Assembly: GCA_024688685.1 (NCBI GenBank)
Contig: JAILDX010000026.1
Location: 1 to 64,000, forward strand
Length of the DNA: 64,000 nucleotides
Source of the DNA: Saccharofermentans sp.
GTDB lineage: Bacteria; Bacillota; Clostridia; Saccharofermentanales; Saccharofermentanaceae
Direction of reading: 5' to 3'
Positions 1 to 8,648 of this stretch are shown in pieces. The notes beneath the pieces were generated by a model that worked only from the letters and a program-made list of their open reading frames with translations, was not told the DNA's origin and made no database searches. The position numbers were made by a program, and so were the translations under genes. Position 1 is the stretch's first letter. Each line of letters opens with the position of its first letter.

Positions 1-1
1 G

Positions 2-328
2 GATAACAAATCGTTGATGAAGTTGGAGCGGCAAATAGCATCTGCTGATCTTCTGATTATCGATGAACTGAGTTATCTGACATTTAACCTTCACCAATCA
101 GAGTTACTGTTCAAGGTTATATCCGACAGAGCGGAAAGGCAGAGCGTAATTGTATCAACAAACCTCAGTTTCTCCGAATGGACTACGATGTTTGAGAATA
201 CAACGATGGTAACAGCACTGGTTGGCAGACTGACGTTCAAGTCACATGTTCTCAATATGAATTCAGAACATCCATACAGAGAAGAATACGCCGCTACAGC
301 AAGCAAGAACAGAGGAGCAAGAAAATGA
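2..328 (+). CDS. istB: IstB-like transposition helper ATPase, 3' part
   Basis: The open frame runs in from the window edge, so only the C-terminal ~108 residues are seen. IstB is a DnaA/DnaC-related AAA+ ATPase that helps the IS21 transposase choose and hold target DNA. The Walker B motif is visible as LLIIDELSYL, followed by the stretch with SVIVSTNLSFSEW, the usual sensor region (family consensus TSNL/STNL...W). The C-terminal tail with HPYREEY and a basic end fits the family. The stop codon overlaps the next start (ATGA), implying coupled translation. Confident on family; the full length and the IS name cannot be told from here. Confidence 0.88.
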   Translation, partial: DNKSLMKLERQIASADLLIIDELSYLTFNLHQSELLFKVISDRAERQSVIVSTNLSFSEWTTMFENTTMVTALVGRLTFKSHVLNMNSEHPYREEYAATASKNRGARK

Positions 329-492
329 ACTTTCCATACTTAGATAAAGACTGCAAGTTAGACAAAGAAACAATTATTACTATGTATAACGAACTTAACG
401 AGTATCTCGGTTTGGTTGAGCATACTCTTGATATGAGAGAACATGAACTCGATATTCTAATGGGTGTCGAAGAAGATATCCCGCTCGAATAA
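325..492 (+). CDS. Small 55-residue protein coupled to istB
   Basis: An ATG overlapping the istB stop as ATGA opens a frame for a 55-residue acidic protein that starts MNFPYLDKDCKL and ends EEDIPLE. GAGGAGCAAG just upstream can serve as ribosome binding site. The protein is predicted mostly helical, with no signal peptide or membrane segment. It ends six bases before a strong palindrome. Coupling to istB and position inside the element suggest it is a passenger or accessory ORF of the IS. I do not recognise the family; the coupling and the codon pattern support a real gene but not a function. Confidence 0.55.
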   Translation: MNFPYLDKDCKLDKETIITMYNELNEYLGLVEHTLDMREHELDILMGVEEDIPLE

Positions 493-497
493 GCCGC

Positions 498-537
498 AAG
501 TACATAAGCAACCCCGGCCGGGGTTGCTTATGTACTT
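498..537. terminator. Perfect 40-bp palindrome ending the IS transcript
   Basis: Two exact 20-base arms meet with no spacer (centre CCGG at 516-519). The arms are GC rich near the centre and AT rich outside, and the right arm is followed by TTTTA, so it works as an intrinsic terminator for istB and the small ORF. Being symmetric, it could also block read-through into the element. Confidence 0.75.
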
Positions 538-550
538 TTATGTTTCAATG

Positions 551-620
551 TGGTAAACTTTTTCAGTAGCGCTGATGGTAAACAATTTCGATAGCGCCTG
601 GTAAACTTTTTCAATAGCAT
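551..620. repeat. Three direct 22-bp repeats of the IS21-like right end
   Basis: Copies at 551-572, 576-597 and 599-620 share TGGTAAAC, a T-rich middle and TCNNTAGC. They are spaced 25 and 23 bp apart, about two helical turns, as expected for side-by-side transposase sites. IS21-family ends are known to carry such multiple repeats. Confidence 0.75.
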
Positions 621-658
621 TCACACACCACAGAAATAAATCTCTTCATAATAGACAT
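611..658 (-). pseudogene. 5' fragment of a gene cut by the IS21-like element
   Basis: Reading leftward from 658, a start codon with a good ribosome binding site (GGAGG at 667-671) opens MSIMKRFISVV and then hits a stop inside the IS end repeats. Only about nine codons lie outside the element. The well-formed translation start with almost no gene behind it suggests that the element inserted just inside a minus-strand gene and removed or displaced the rest. The identity of the gene cannot be inferred. Confidence 0.4.
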
Positions 659-1087
659 AAGCACAGCCTCCAATTATTAAAGATTATATCAAAGAGATGT
701 ATCGAAATTATATCATCGCCCGTAATTGTCCTATACCTTGACAGGATAACTGTCAAAACCAGGAGCCCAGATCACTCCGGGCCTCTGTCATTTAATCAAT
801 TCACGAGATACCCATTCATAGTAATACCAAAACTACACTGTATAGCTGAGATTTACAAATGTCTAGTTTCCCTCACGCTTTCCCTTGTGTTATATCGTTC
901 CATATCATTATCGGACGCTTATAAGGGAAAGAATAAGGGAAGGATTGATTGATAACACAAAATAACATCAAACGGCATCGGACTGTTGAATGCTTTCTAT
1001 CAAATCTCTTTCTGATCTTGTGCAAATACGCTTTTTTGAAACGTGAGAACCACTATTTTTTCTAGATGCATATAGCAATTTAAAAGA
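659..1087. other. Intergenic stretch without recognisable gene
   Basis: No frame with a start and ribosome binding site is seen here apart from the broken gene start at its left edge. It holds a 7-bp inverted repeat (TTGACAG/CTGTCAA, 738-756), and several AAGGGAA motifs between 885 and 940. None of these matches a known element that I can name. Confidence 0.4.
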
Positions 1088-1600
1088 CTATGCATTATTC
1101 ACTGTAGTCCAATCTTTAGGAGATCCCATATTGTAAATAAAATACACTCTATCTGTAGATTCTCTTCGATCCCATGAATCGTAATCTGCATATGAGTATT
1201 GTATAATTCTTGTATCCTCTATTTCCCATCTGCTATAAAAATCGTCCGGGGACGAGTATATTGCCCAAACACTATTCCCTTCCGTGTATATACTGTCTTG
1301 TTTAATCAAAGGATACTGATGCTCTTTTGTTCCGTGAATTGAGAGTTCACTTAACAGTTCTACCAAAATATGAATCCTTTTTTCATTATCTGCCTTCTCA
1401 TACTCTGATGATTTAACAATGGTCATTATCTCATCTTGCACACTTCTAGTATCGCTTCCGTACTGAAAGTTTGTAAAAATGTATGGCGGTGACGAAGTTT
1501 TATTGTATTTACTATTGTGGTGAACATAAATAACTATCACAAAAACAATAGAAAGACTTATTAACAGTATTAATGATAACACAAATATGTTTTTTTTCAT
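1088..1600 (-). CDS. Hypothetical membrane-anchored or exported protein, 170 aa
   Basis: Residues 1-26 form MKKNI plus a long hydrophobic stretch, so the protein is anchored in or exported across the membrane; there is no lipobox cysteine. The rest (about 140 residues) is polar and rich in Tyr, Ser and acidic residues, including SSPDDFYSRWEIED and YSYADYDSWDRRES. AAAGGGTG precedes the ATG. The next gene upstream on the same strand is another exported protein 88 bp away, so the two may be co-transcribed. I do not recognise a family. The block is AT rich compared with the genes after 8800, in keeping with an accessory origin. Confidence 0.6.
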   Translation of the reverse strand: MKKNIFVLSLILLISLSIVFVIVIYVHHNSKYNKTSSPPYIFTNFQYGSDTRSVQDEIMTIVKSSEYEKADNEKRIHILVELLSELSIHGTKEHQYPLIKQDSIYTEGNSVWAIYSSPDDFYSRWEIEDTRIIQYSYADYDSWDRRESTDRVYFIYNMGSPKDWTTVNNA

Positions 1601-1688
1601 TATTACACCCTTTCTGTCTAACTGTGAAGCATAGGCAAATAGAATTGAAACATCAAAGGAATAACCAGGCTGTAGTTACAGTAAACAA

Positions 1689-2378
1689 CTATTCCACAGC
1701 AGAAACGTATAAAACGTTTGGTCTTATTACCGATAAATCATCTGCCATTTGCTGATTACTGACTATTATTTTGTTCAATTGTGACATTCTGTCTGATACT
1801 TCAACGATTTGTTCAAATGAATTCTCTGACATATCAGCAATCTCAATATCACTCTTATCATAAAAATGCATCCAGTATTCATCTGGTAGCGAAACACATA
1901 TCAACTGATTGTTCTTGTGATTCCATGATTCATAATCATACGTTGTCAAATATCCACAGATAGTAGAAGGAGGATAATCATCATCTTGTTTTGCAGGAAT
2001 AATAACCGAAACGATAACATTATAATTGCTGAGATCATAATAAGGATGATCAGCCATAAATGAATTATATAAATCTCTAAAATCTGCGATAATCTGGCCA
2101 GGAGGATAGCTTGAAACTTCTGATTCATTGTATATGTATTGGTGTGTGAACTCTATATGCCATACGACCACTTCATCATCATTCTCGCATTTCAACGATG
2201 AAAAAGAATTGTATTCAGGCTGACTAAACACAATGTATCCACCTAGATCGGACAATATATATTCCTCAAGTTCCTTAACTCCGTCATGATAAAAGATATC
2301 TGGCTCGTTATCACCGAAATGACAACCTGATAATAGAACCACCATGATCATTATTAAAGAAATAGTAATGTTTTTCAT
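1689..2378 (-). CDS. Hypothetical lipoprotein, 229 aa
   Basis: The N-terminus carries a type II signal peptide: a short basic start, a hydrophobic core and the lipobox LLSGC, with the lipidated cysteine at residue 19. The mature part has an acidic, aromatic-rich composition with IIADFRDLYNSFMADHPYY and a C-terminal helical region. It would sit on the outer face of the membrane. A modest AGGTTG precedes the ATG. The gene lies in the same orientation as the hypothetical exported protein downstream. No enzymatic motif or named family is recognised; an immunity or surface role would be a guess. Confidence 0.65.
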   Translation of the reverse strand: MKNITISLIMIMVVLLSGCHFGDNEPDIFYHDGVKELEEYILSDLGGYIVFSQPEYNSFSSLKCENDDEVVVWHIEFTHQYIYNESEVSSYPPGQIIADFRDLYNSFMADHPYYDLSNYNVIVSVIIPAKQDDDYPPSTICGYLTTYDYESWNHKNNQLICVSLPDEYWMHFYDKSDIEIADMSENSFEQIVEVSDRMSQLNKIIVSNQQMADDLSVIRPNVLYVSAVE

Positions 2379-2550
2379 GTATACAACCTATCTGGTTATC
2401 GGCTTTGTTCAATTACCCTAAAAAGTATCTATTCCAACACAGCACTGGATAGCTGTAATTTTGTGATCTAAGAAATCGCCCTAAGATCAAGATTATTATA
2501 CCATAGCTGCTCGGTGCATCTTTGGGGTTAACCAAACTATAACTGTTTGT

Positions 2551-3831
2551 CTAAGGCTTTAAACACGCCAGTGGAATAACAAGCACTCCGTCATCACGTC
2601 TATACCCATATTCAGTTCCAGTCAAAACTATTTTCAGGTCAGGAACCCTTAGGGGAACCTGTGGTTCATCTTCATTATGCTTTATTATTAGCCTTTCTAT
2701 CTCGTTAAGGTGCTCTGCTCCATATTCGACCTCATTCGAACCAAGCTTTATTTCAATAATTGCATATCTTCCATCACCCAGATGCAAAACAGCGTCAGCT
2801 TCAAGACCATACCTATCACGATAGTACGACACTCTTCCTCTTTGCAGAGAAGAATAAATCTTCAGATCCCTAAAACAAAGTGATTCAAACAGAAATCCCA
2901 ATGTCTTAAAGTCAGTATTAAAGTACTCAGGGGCTATATTCAAAGCTGCTACAGCTATTGAAGGATCAATAAGGTTTTTCTTTTTTGAAGCACGGATTGC
3001 TGTTTTGGATCTGATTGAGGGACACCACGCATCAATGTCTTCAATAATGAATAGTTTCTCCAATGCAGAAATATAATCGAAAAAAGATGACTCAGACATT
3101 TCTGTTGTAGAACGAACATCTGCAAATATCGTTTTTGTATCAGCCAGAGTGCACATATTTCTAGCATATGATCTCAGTATTGTCTCTGCCCAAACGGGAT
3201 TCCTTTTTACTTTATCAACACTAGAAATGTCTTTATTAACAGTCTGATCAAACAGATCTTTGGCAATGTTTAATCGCGCTTTATCGGACTTGATCCTAAA
3301 AACACTCGGCCAGCCGCCTCTGCAAATTGCATAGATTATCCCGTCAATATCCAGATCAGATTTACAGCCTTCAAAATTATCTGGCTTATCAAACAATTCT
3401 TTAAGCGACACTGTACCGTTAGATTCTCCACTCTCATAAAGACTCATTGGGTACATCTTCATAGTGGATATTCTTAACGTTCCTGTGTGGGGTGTCTCTA
3501 CGGTCTGAGATGTTGAACCAGTAAGAATGTATAATCCAGTTTCTTGAAGATCATCTACCGATTTCCTTATCGCTCCCCAGATTTTTGGAGCATCCTGCCA
3601 TTCATCAAACAATCTTGGTTTATCACCGATCAACAATCTAGAAGGTTGTGTATTAGCAACCGATAGATAATCGGTTCTTTTATCTTCATCTTGAAACTCT
3701 ATGAAACTCTTAGCTTTTTGTTTAGCCGTAGTTGTTTTTCCACAACCCTTTGGTCCGATCACAAGTGTTGCACCAAACGACTCCAGTTTTTCCGCTAATA
3801 AATCATCTGCTATTCTTGCCTTATACTCCAT
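2551..3831 (-). CDS. AAA-family ATPase with DUF4143 C-terminal domain
   Basis: The first ~210 residues are an ATPase domain: Walker A GPKGCGKT (26-33), a Walker B-like RLFDEWQD near residue 75, and the sensor GSTSQ. Residues ~215-420 fit the DUF4143 part, which includes a winged-helix-like region and a restriction-endonuclease-like core seen in GLEADAVLHLGDGRYAIIEIK (conserved E, D and EIK). Such proteins are widespread in bacteria and archaea, often in variable regions, and their role is unproven. Length (426) is normal. AGGAGG stands 8 bases before the ATG. It is transcribed alone, with 170 bp after it and 120 bp before it. Family is sure; function unknown. Confidence 0.88.
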   Translation of the reverse strand: MEYKARIADDLLAEKLESFGATLVIGPKGCGKTTTAKQKAKSFIEFQDEDKRTDYLSVANTQPSRLLIGDKPRLFDEWQDAPKIWGAIRKSVDDLQETGLYILTGSTSQTVETPHTGTLRISTMKMYPMSLYESGESNGTVSLKELFDKPDNFEGCKSDLDIDGIIYAICRGGWPSVFRIKSDKARLNIAKDLFDQTVNKDISSVDKVKRNPVWAETILRSYARNMCTLADTKTIFADVRSTTEMSESSFFDYISALEKLFIIEDIDAWCPSIRSKTAIRASKKKNLIDPSIAVAALNIAPEYFNTDFKTLGFLFESLCFRDLKIYSSLQRGRVSYYRDRYGLEADAVLHLGDGRYAIIEIKLGSNEVEYGAEHLNEIERLIIKHNEDEPQVPLRVPDLKIVLTGTEYGYRRDDGVLVIPLACLKP

Positions 3832-3951
3832 ATCAAGCCTCCTGATACAGGATATTCTATATTATAGCCGGCATTCATTCAAGTGATTTGCGGCATTTTG
3901 TTGGAGCGATTTGCGCATATTTGTTGGAGTGATTTGCGATATTACATGTCG

Positions 3952-6159
3952 TTACCCGTAATTCTCCTGAGCATAAACAAGATATCTTGAATACAGAGCA
4001 TCAGCGACTTCCTCCACACTCTTGCCCTGGGTGTAATATGTAAACACCTCATCTTCAGTGATCTGCATTATCTGATAGTCGATAACCCTCACTCCATCTA
4101 TCATTTCGGTCTGCGCTAAAAACATATCTGCCAATTCGTCGCTCATAGGAATTACAGGATATGGTTCACGTGCCGAGTAATCATGGATAAACTCGTCTGC
4201 AAAAAACAATTTCTGATAATCTGTCGCAGTATCGGGATGTTTGATCACTTCCATGCACTCCATCAGCACGTCACCATCGGAAGGTATGTAACCATATGCA
4301 AACACCTTTCGTTGTATTCCAGGAGACAGCAATGTCGCGATGAAGTCACAGCATGCCTCAATGTTGGGAGTAGAAGACGACACTGCCAGAAGCGTCTTGG
4401 GTTCGACCATATGATAAGAACCATTAACTGAAGGATACCCGACGAACACAGGATAATCACAAAAACCCTGCATAACATTCGCATATGTATCCGGGCTTCC
4501 CAAATAACCAACATGAAGTAACGAATAAATACCCTGCCCTACATTCGTCGTATCCATACCATATGCAGGATATTCATTCGGACCATGGCCGTCATTCAAA
4601 GCCTCCTCTAAAACGGCGTGTACATGATCATAAGTCAGCTCACCCGAATGGTAGATCTCATATAGACTATCCCCTATCAGATTATCCACGATAAAATCCG
4701 TCCTCTGTTGTCCAAACCTTAACCTGTCATCAGGAATGTCCGGCATATCACTCCAGGACACATCATTATCATAGACATCATCCCGTCCGAAATAACCATA
4801 AAGAGCATATCCTGCAAATACCTGATACAGTTTGCCGTCTCTTCTCATCTTTTCGTACCGGGATCCCGACAGATAATCACTCAGATCAGCTGCCATACCA
4901 TTTTCTCCCATATAGTTTAGATCAAAGAAATTACCATAGTACATATCAGGGGTATTACCATTTGAGTATTCAGATAGCAACCGGAGTTTCAGTTCAACAT
5001 AATCTCCAATGTCCTCACAATTATCAGAGCGCATCTCAAGATCATCAAGCATGATGATGTATTCATCCTGAGACACATTGTATTCATATGTTGCTGCCTG
5101 CAGGAAATTATCGAAACTGGTACCCATTCCCTGTATTACAAGAGGGGTTCTGTCTTTGAGATGAATACTGTCATCAGGTGAAATAAGAATTATATCAGTG
5201 ACTTCTATATCCTTATCAAGATATAGATATTCCTTGAAAAAGTGTTTCTTATCCAGTGCCTTTATACGTGATTGGTCATCTGTTCTGAAAGGAGGTGGCA
5301 TTATCAGCATATTATTCACCTCTGCCAAAGGGGTCTTTGTTTTTTTCTCCAGATTTAATTCATAGAATCCCTCACCTATTTGATAGTAACAAAACAGATT
5401 ATAGTATCCCGCAAACAGATTGGCGCCATCCAGGCTGATCTGAAGATCGTTTTCCCCAGCTACAAGATCAAACAGACCATTCTCGAAATCAATCTTAAAA
5501 TAACCATACTCCGAATCGGATGATCCGTCCATTATTCTTGCATAAGCAAAACTGTCGCTGCCCTGCTCGAACACTGCACAAAGCATCAGTTCATCATTAG
5601 TGTTTACAGCATCTTCCAACAGATTTCCATCCTTATCAATTCTGCACACAGTATTTCCGACGAGCACCATAAATCCGTCAGATGTTGTACACACATCCTT
5701 TCCGCCCTCATCATTGTTCGGAGTAATTTCAAGTTCCTTAATCAGATTCCCCTCGTAATCAAAGATCATACAATACGGCATCTCGCCTACTGCAACAAAA
5801 CAGCTTCCATCTATATCACATAAAGAAGGTGCAAACCAACTGTCGGGAAGGTCAAGAACCGCTTCTGATTCAATCTGTCCATCGTAGGTGCAGACGTACA
5901 TATCATAACGATTCTCAAAAGTCTCTGAGACGAAACAAACCTTATCGCCCATAGGAAAAGCCAAGAGGATATCCGTATGGCAAGGCAATGTCAGCAGATG
6001 CGATGAATAGCACTCTGTCTCATAATCCGGATTGCCATACACATAGCCGTTTTGACCACTTGATGTCTCGTCATCACCTTTGCTACAGGATATCACAATC
6101 AGAATAAAACTTAAAAACAATAGTAAAGAGATAGTTCTTTTATACATCATAACGATCAC
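3952..6159 (-). CDS. Lipoprotein with propeller-like N-terminal half and solute-binding-like C-terminal half
   Basis: A lipoprotein signal peptide ends at VISC (Cys about residue 25). Residues ~45-330 contain repeated blocks of the kind VCFVSE/CFVAVG/MVLVGN, typical of a beta-propeller. From about residue 345 the sequence looks like a family 1 extracellular solute-binding protein (LKLRLLSEYSNGNTPDMYY, MAADLSDYL). The GTG used here overlaps the kinase stop by 4 bases; in-frame ATGs at 6150 and 6147 are alternative starts and no clear ribosome binding site decides. No permease genes follow, so it more likely senses than imports. It is the last gene of the response regulator-kinase operon and may present a ligand to that kinase. 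Confidence 0.75.
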   Translation of the reverse strand: MIVMMYKRTISLLLFLSFILIVISCSKGDDETSSGQNGYVYGNPDYETECYSSHLLTLPCHTDILLAFPMGDKVCFVSETFENRYDMYVCTYDGQIESEAVLDLPDSWFAPSLCDIDGSCFVAVGEMPYCMIFDYEGNLIKELEITPNNDEGGKDVCTTSDGFMVLVGNTVCRIDKDGNLLEDAVNTNDELMLCAVFEQGSDSFAYARIMDGSSDSEYGYFKIDFENGLFDLVAGENDLQISLDGANLFAGYYNLFCYYQIGEGFYELNLEKKTKTPLAEVNNMLIMPPPFRTDDQSRIKALDKKHFFKEYLYLDKDIEVTDIILISPDDSIHLKDRTPLVIQGMGTSFDNFLQAATYEYNVSQDEYIIMLDDLEMRSDNCEDIGDYVELKLRLLSEYSNGNTPDMYYGNFFDLNYMGENGMAADLSDYLSGSRYEKMRRDGKLYQVFAGYALYGYFGRDDVYDNDVSWSDMPDIPDDRLRFGQQRTDFIVDNLIGDSLYEIYHSGELTYDHVHAVLEEALNDGHGPNEYPAYGMDTTNVGQGIYSLLHVGYLGSPDTYANVMQGFCDYPVFVGYPSVNGSYHMVEPKTLLAVSSSTPNIEACCDFIATLLSPGIQRKVFAYGYIPSDGDVLMECMEVIKHPDTATDYQKLFFADEFIHDYSAREPYPVIPMSDELADMFLAQTEMIDGVRVIDYQIMQITEDEVFTYYTQGKSVEEVADALYSRYLVYAQENYG

Positions 6160-7652
6160 AATCTGATTACACTAACATATTTATCTCCATCTGATTCAGT
6201 ACTTAGCTTATATTTTAGCATCGCAAGATCGTTATCAGCTATGGCAATCCCCAATCCGGTTCCTCCGCTGACGTTATCTGCAACATCATTGACTATCTTT
6301 ATCTGATCCTTGTCATAATATATCGTAACAGTACTCTTGTCTTTTGAATACAGAACAGCATTATTGATAAGATTTCCCAGAGCCTGACGGATAAGTGTCT
6401 TATCCGTCTTAAGTGTTACTTCTTTCCCTTCAACATCGACCTTCAGATTCTTGTCTTTGATTATCTGATCATTTTCAACGATTATTCCTTTTATCAGATC
6501 ACCGACATCGACATCTTCTGACGTAATAACACCGGATGAATTCTCTGATCGCGAGAACATAAGGATATCATTAACCATCTTATTCATATTATCGACTTTC
6601 TCTATGATCTTCTCAGCATAATGATCCTGCTTATCCGTACCGATGTGGCTTTGGAGATTCTCAGCATATGCTGAGATTGCAGCAAGAGGGGTCTTCAGGT
6701 CATGAGCCATTGCATCAGTCATCTTGCGTCTGTATTCGAAGATCTCATAATTGCGCCTGTTGATGCTGTATCTAATTACGGCAGGAACGATCGCAATAAT
6801 AAAGGCTGCAAAAAAAGCAATATACTGTATTGGTCTGATCTTATCCCCATACATATCGTAGAAACTCTTTGATGCAATCGGAGTGCTCTTCCTTCCGAAT
6901 AAAACACCAGATCTGGTTCCGCCTCCAAAAGATCTGATATAGTCTTCTTCATTATCCTCACCTATAAATCCGCCTATAATTCCGGTTGCATAAGGCTGAT
7001 TCATGGCAAACGGATTTATTTTTACCAATGTATATCCTTCTGTCTCTTCTTCCGGAACATCGATCCTCATCGTTGTTTGAACCAGAGACCCGTCAATACT
7101 ATTGCCAAGATCCAGCCTGCACTTAACCGGAATGAATTTTGCTTCATCCGTATTTACATACACTTCCATACAATTAAAGCTTAGTAACGGCTCACTATAC
7201 AGGATCCAATCATCCGGAGTTTCAAAAAAGCAACCACGTTCTACTTCCTGATCAAAAAACTTGAGATATTTTGCATCTGCCAGTTCAAGAGTCTTACTCT
7301 CTTCATCAGGATAACCGAAATACAGTATCCCGGACCTTCTGGAATCTGCTATCTCTTCTCCATCATACATGACCTTTACACGTTGGAGAGAAGTAGAATA
7401 GTTTTCAATAAGAGTTGCCTTGATCCTGGCAATGATTTCTTTTGTTATTTCATTCTCATACAGATTTTCCATCAAAACATCATCAACATGATGTTCAACC
7501 GTCAGTTTAATGTCATCATTTTCATTTTCGAACTGCTGACTGTATATAGTGTAAACCAAGATTCCGACAATCAGAATTATTGCAAGTGTCATGACAAGAC
7601 TTACAGCATATGGAATTACAAAAGATGGTTTTCTGATAGTTCTTCTGCTCAT
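6156..7652 (-). CDS. Sensor histidine kinase with atypical ATP-binding domain
   Basis: Layout: membrane helix at 13-36, an extracytoplasmic sensor domain of about 235 residues, a second helix at 275-295, then the dimerisation helix with the phospho-accepting His317 in AMAHDLKTP. The N box is intact (GNLINNAVLYS), but the usual DxGxG motif is reduced to NDVADN, and the F box and ATP lid between the G boxes are nearly missing; the G2-like motif GGTGLGIA remains. The protein is an inner-membrane sensor for the response regulator encoded 3 bp upstream, and it overlaps the solute-binding-like lipoprotein gene downstream. GGAGG precedes the ATG. Kinase activity may be weak or the phosphatase role may dominate; that is inference. 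Confidence 0.88.
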   Translation of the reverse strand: MSRRTIRKPSFVIPYAVSLVMTLAIILIVGILVYTIYSQQFENENDDIKLTVEHHVDDVLMENLYENEITKEIIARIKATLIENYSTSLQRVKVMYDGEEIADSRRSGILYFGYPDEESKTLELADAKYLKFFDQEVERGCFFETPDDWILYSEPLLSFNCMEVYVNTDEAKFIPVKCRLDLGNSIDGSLVQTTMRIDVPEEETEGYTLVKINPFAMNQPYATGIIGGFIGEDNEEDYIRSFGGGTRSGVLFGRKSTPIASKSFYDMYGDKIRPIQYIAFFAAFIIAIVPAVIRYSINRRNYEIFEYRRKMTDAMAHDLKTPLAAISAYAENLQSHIGTDKQDHYAEKIIEKVDNMNKMVNDILMFSRSENSSGVITSEDVDVGDLIKGIIVENDQIIKDKNLKVDVEGKEVTLKTDKTLIRQALGNLINNAVLYSKDKSTVTIYYDKDQIKIVNDVADNVSGGTGLGIAIADNDLAMLKYKLSTESDGDKYVSVIRL

Positions 7653-7655
7653 ATT

Positions 7656-8336
7656 CTATCCCTCCGTGATCTTATATCCTCTCCCGATCACTGTCTTCAC
7701 CTGGCCTGCGGCATCACCCAGGCTTACACGCAGTCTTCTGATCGTGTTGTCAACTACTCGGTCATTCACATCAAGGTTATCTCCCCATACCCTGTTAAGA
7801 ATGCGTTCTCTGGACAATACAGCATTTCTGTTCTCAATCAGATACTGAAGAAGAAAGTATTCTTTTGAACCGATATCTATATCATTGCCATTTACTGCAA
7901 CTGTCATTGTTCTTCTGTTAAGTGATATTGCCCCACACGTCAGAACATCTGTTGTTCCTATTCCTTTAGAACGTTTGAGCAAAGCTAAGCTCTTTGCATA
8001 CAGCTGCCGAGTCGAGAAAGGTTTAACAACATAATCATCCCCGCCTGTCTCATATCCTTTCAGGATATTGTGTTCAGACCCTAATGCAGTAACAAATATA
8101 ATCGGGCAGTCTCCCTTATTCCTTGCTGCCCTGCAAATATCAAATCCTGACGCGCCCGGAAGCATGATATCCAGAATAAGAAGATCGTATTCGCCGCTGT
8201 TCACCTTATTGAGAGCATCGATGCCATCAGAAGATGTAACCACATCAAAAAGCCCTGCTCCTTCTTCGCGATAGAAGTCTGACACGGCTTCCAATATCTC
8301 CGGGGTGTCCTCTACGATCAGTATCCTATATGACAT
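7656..8336 (-). CDS. OmpR-family response regulator
   Basis: Residues 1-120 form a receiver domain with acidic pocket E9/D10, the phosphorylation site Asp56 in LLILDIMLP, the switch region FVTALG and Lys105 in VVKPF. Residues ~130-226 form a winged-helix DNA-binding domain with the usual VLSRERIL and RVVDNTIRRLR blocks and the C-terminal GRGYKI. It is the first gene of a three-gene operon with the sensor kinase and lipoprotein. The ribosome binding site is AAGGAGG. An inverted repeat inside the promoter region upstream could be its own operator. The regulated genes beyond its own operon are unknown. Confidence 0.93.
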   Translation of the reverse strand: MSYRILIVEDTPEILEAVSDFYREEGAGLFDVVTSSDGIDALNKVNSGEYDLLILDIMLPGASGFDICRAARNKGDCPIIFVTALGSEHNILKGYETGGDDYVVKPFSTRQLYAKSLALLKRSKGIGTTDVLTCGAISLNRRTMTVAVNGNDIDIGSKEYFLLQYLIENRNAVLSRERILNRVWGDNLDVNDRVVDNTIRRLRVSLGDAAGQVKTVIGRGYKITEG

Positions 8337-8360
8337 ATCATATGCCTCCTTAGGATATAT

Positions 8361-8384
8361 GATACATCAGCAGTGTATCGTCAA
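8361..8384 (-). promoter_or_regulatory. Candidate promoter and operator of the two-component operon
   Basis: On the minus strand TTGACG (8379-8384) resembles a -35 box; the -10 about 17 bp downstream is poor (CATATA). The spacer contains the inverted repeat GATACA-N7-TGTATC (8361-8379), a fitting dimer site for the response regulator. No other promoter-like sequence is seen in the gap. Confidence 0.4.
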
Positions 8385-8407
8385 TATGTCATAATCATTA
8401 TCATATT

Positions 8408-8593
8408 TCAGTTAATGAACGGTAATAGAGCAAAGAACGATCTTTTTAGATATCGCAGAGAATCCCAATCATCAGGAAGTGACAGCATCAGAGAAAGCAA
8501 ACCCTTTGCCTTCAATGAAAGACTGGTATCCTTTAAATGATAATTGGCCATTACAGTGTAGTTTTTATTTTTCTCAACTCTGAATACTGCCAT
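8408..8593 (-). pseudogene. Truncated helix-turn-helix protein of mobile-element type
   Basis: The 61-residue product starts MAVFRVEKNKNYTVMANYHL and continues LSLKAKGLLSLMLSLPDDWD, which matches from memory the N-terminus of helix-turn-helix (replication or accessory) proteins carried on plasmids and conjugative elements of Clostridia. Those proteins then continue with a second helix-turn-helix and run far longer. Here the match stops after DDWD and unrelated codons run to a stop. The start at 8593 is chosen because GGGAGG lies 8 bases upstream. It is best read as a decayed remnant of a mobile element. Confidence 0.6.
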
Positions 8594-8607
8594 CTTCTTT
8601 TCCTCCC

Positions 8608-8648
8608 TAAAACACAAAAACGATGAGCAGCAAACAACTACTCATCGT
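8608..8648 (-). terminator. Intrinsic terminator (minus strand)
   Basis: ACGATGAG (8620-8627) pairs with CTCATCGT (8641-8648); on the minus strand the stem is followed by TTTTTGTGTTTT. It ends transcripts coming from the rlmD-like gene and the short frame behind it. Confidence 0.75.

Larger units (their letters stand above)
1..630 (+). mobile_element. Right part of an IS21-family insertion sequence (left part outside window)
   Basis: The segment holds the 3' part of an IstB-type helper ATPase gene, a short coupled ORF, a long palindrome and then three similar 22-bp repeats, the layout expected at an IS21-family right end, where several transposase binding repeats sit next to the tip. The outer tip is placed near position 630, where the sequence reads CACACCA; IS21-family ends finish in CA, but without the left end the exact border and the target duplication cannot be fixed. 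The transposase gene istA must lie to the left of the window. Confidence 0.7.

Noticed and set aside
885..960. AAGGGAA motifs and TTGTGTTAT/ATAACACAA inverted copies as a possible attachment site
   Set aside because: No second copy of a core and no integrase gene is visible in the window; too weak to call.
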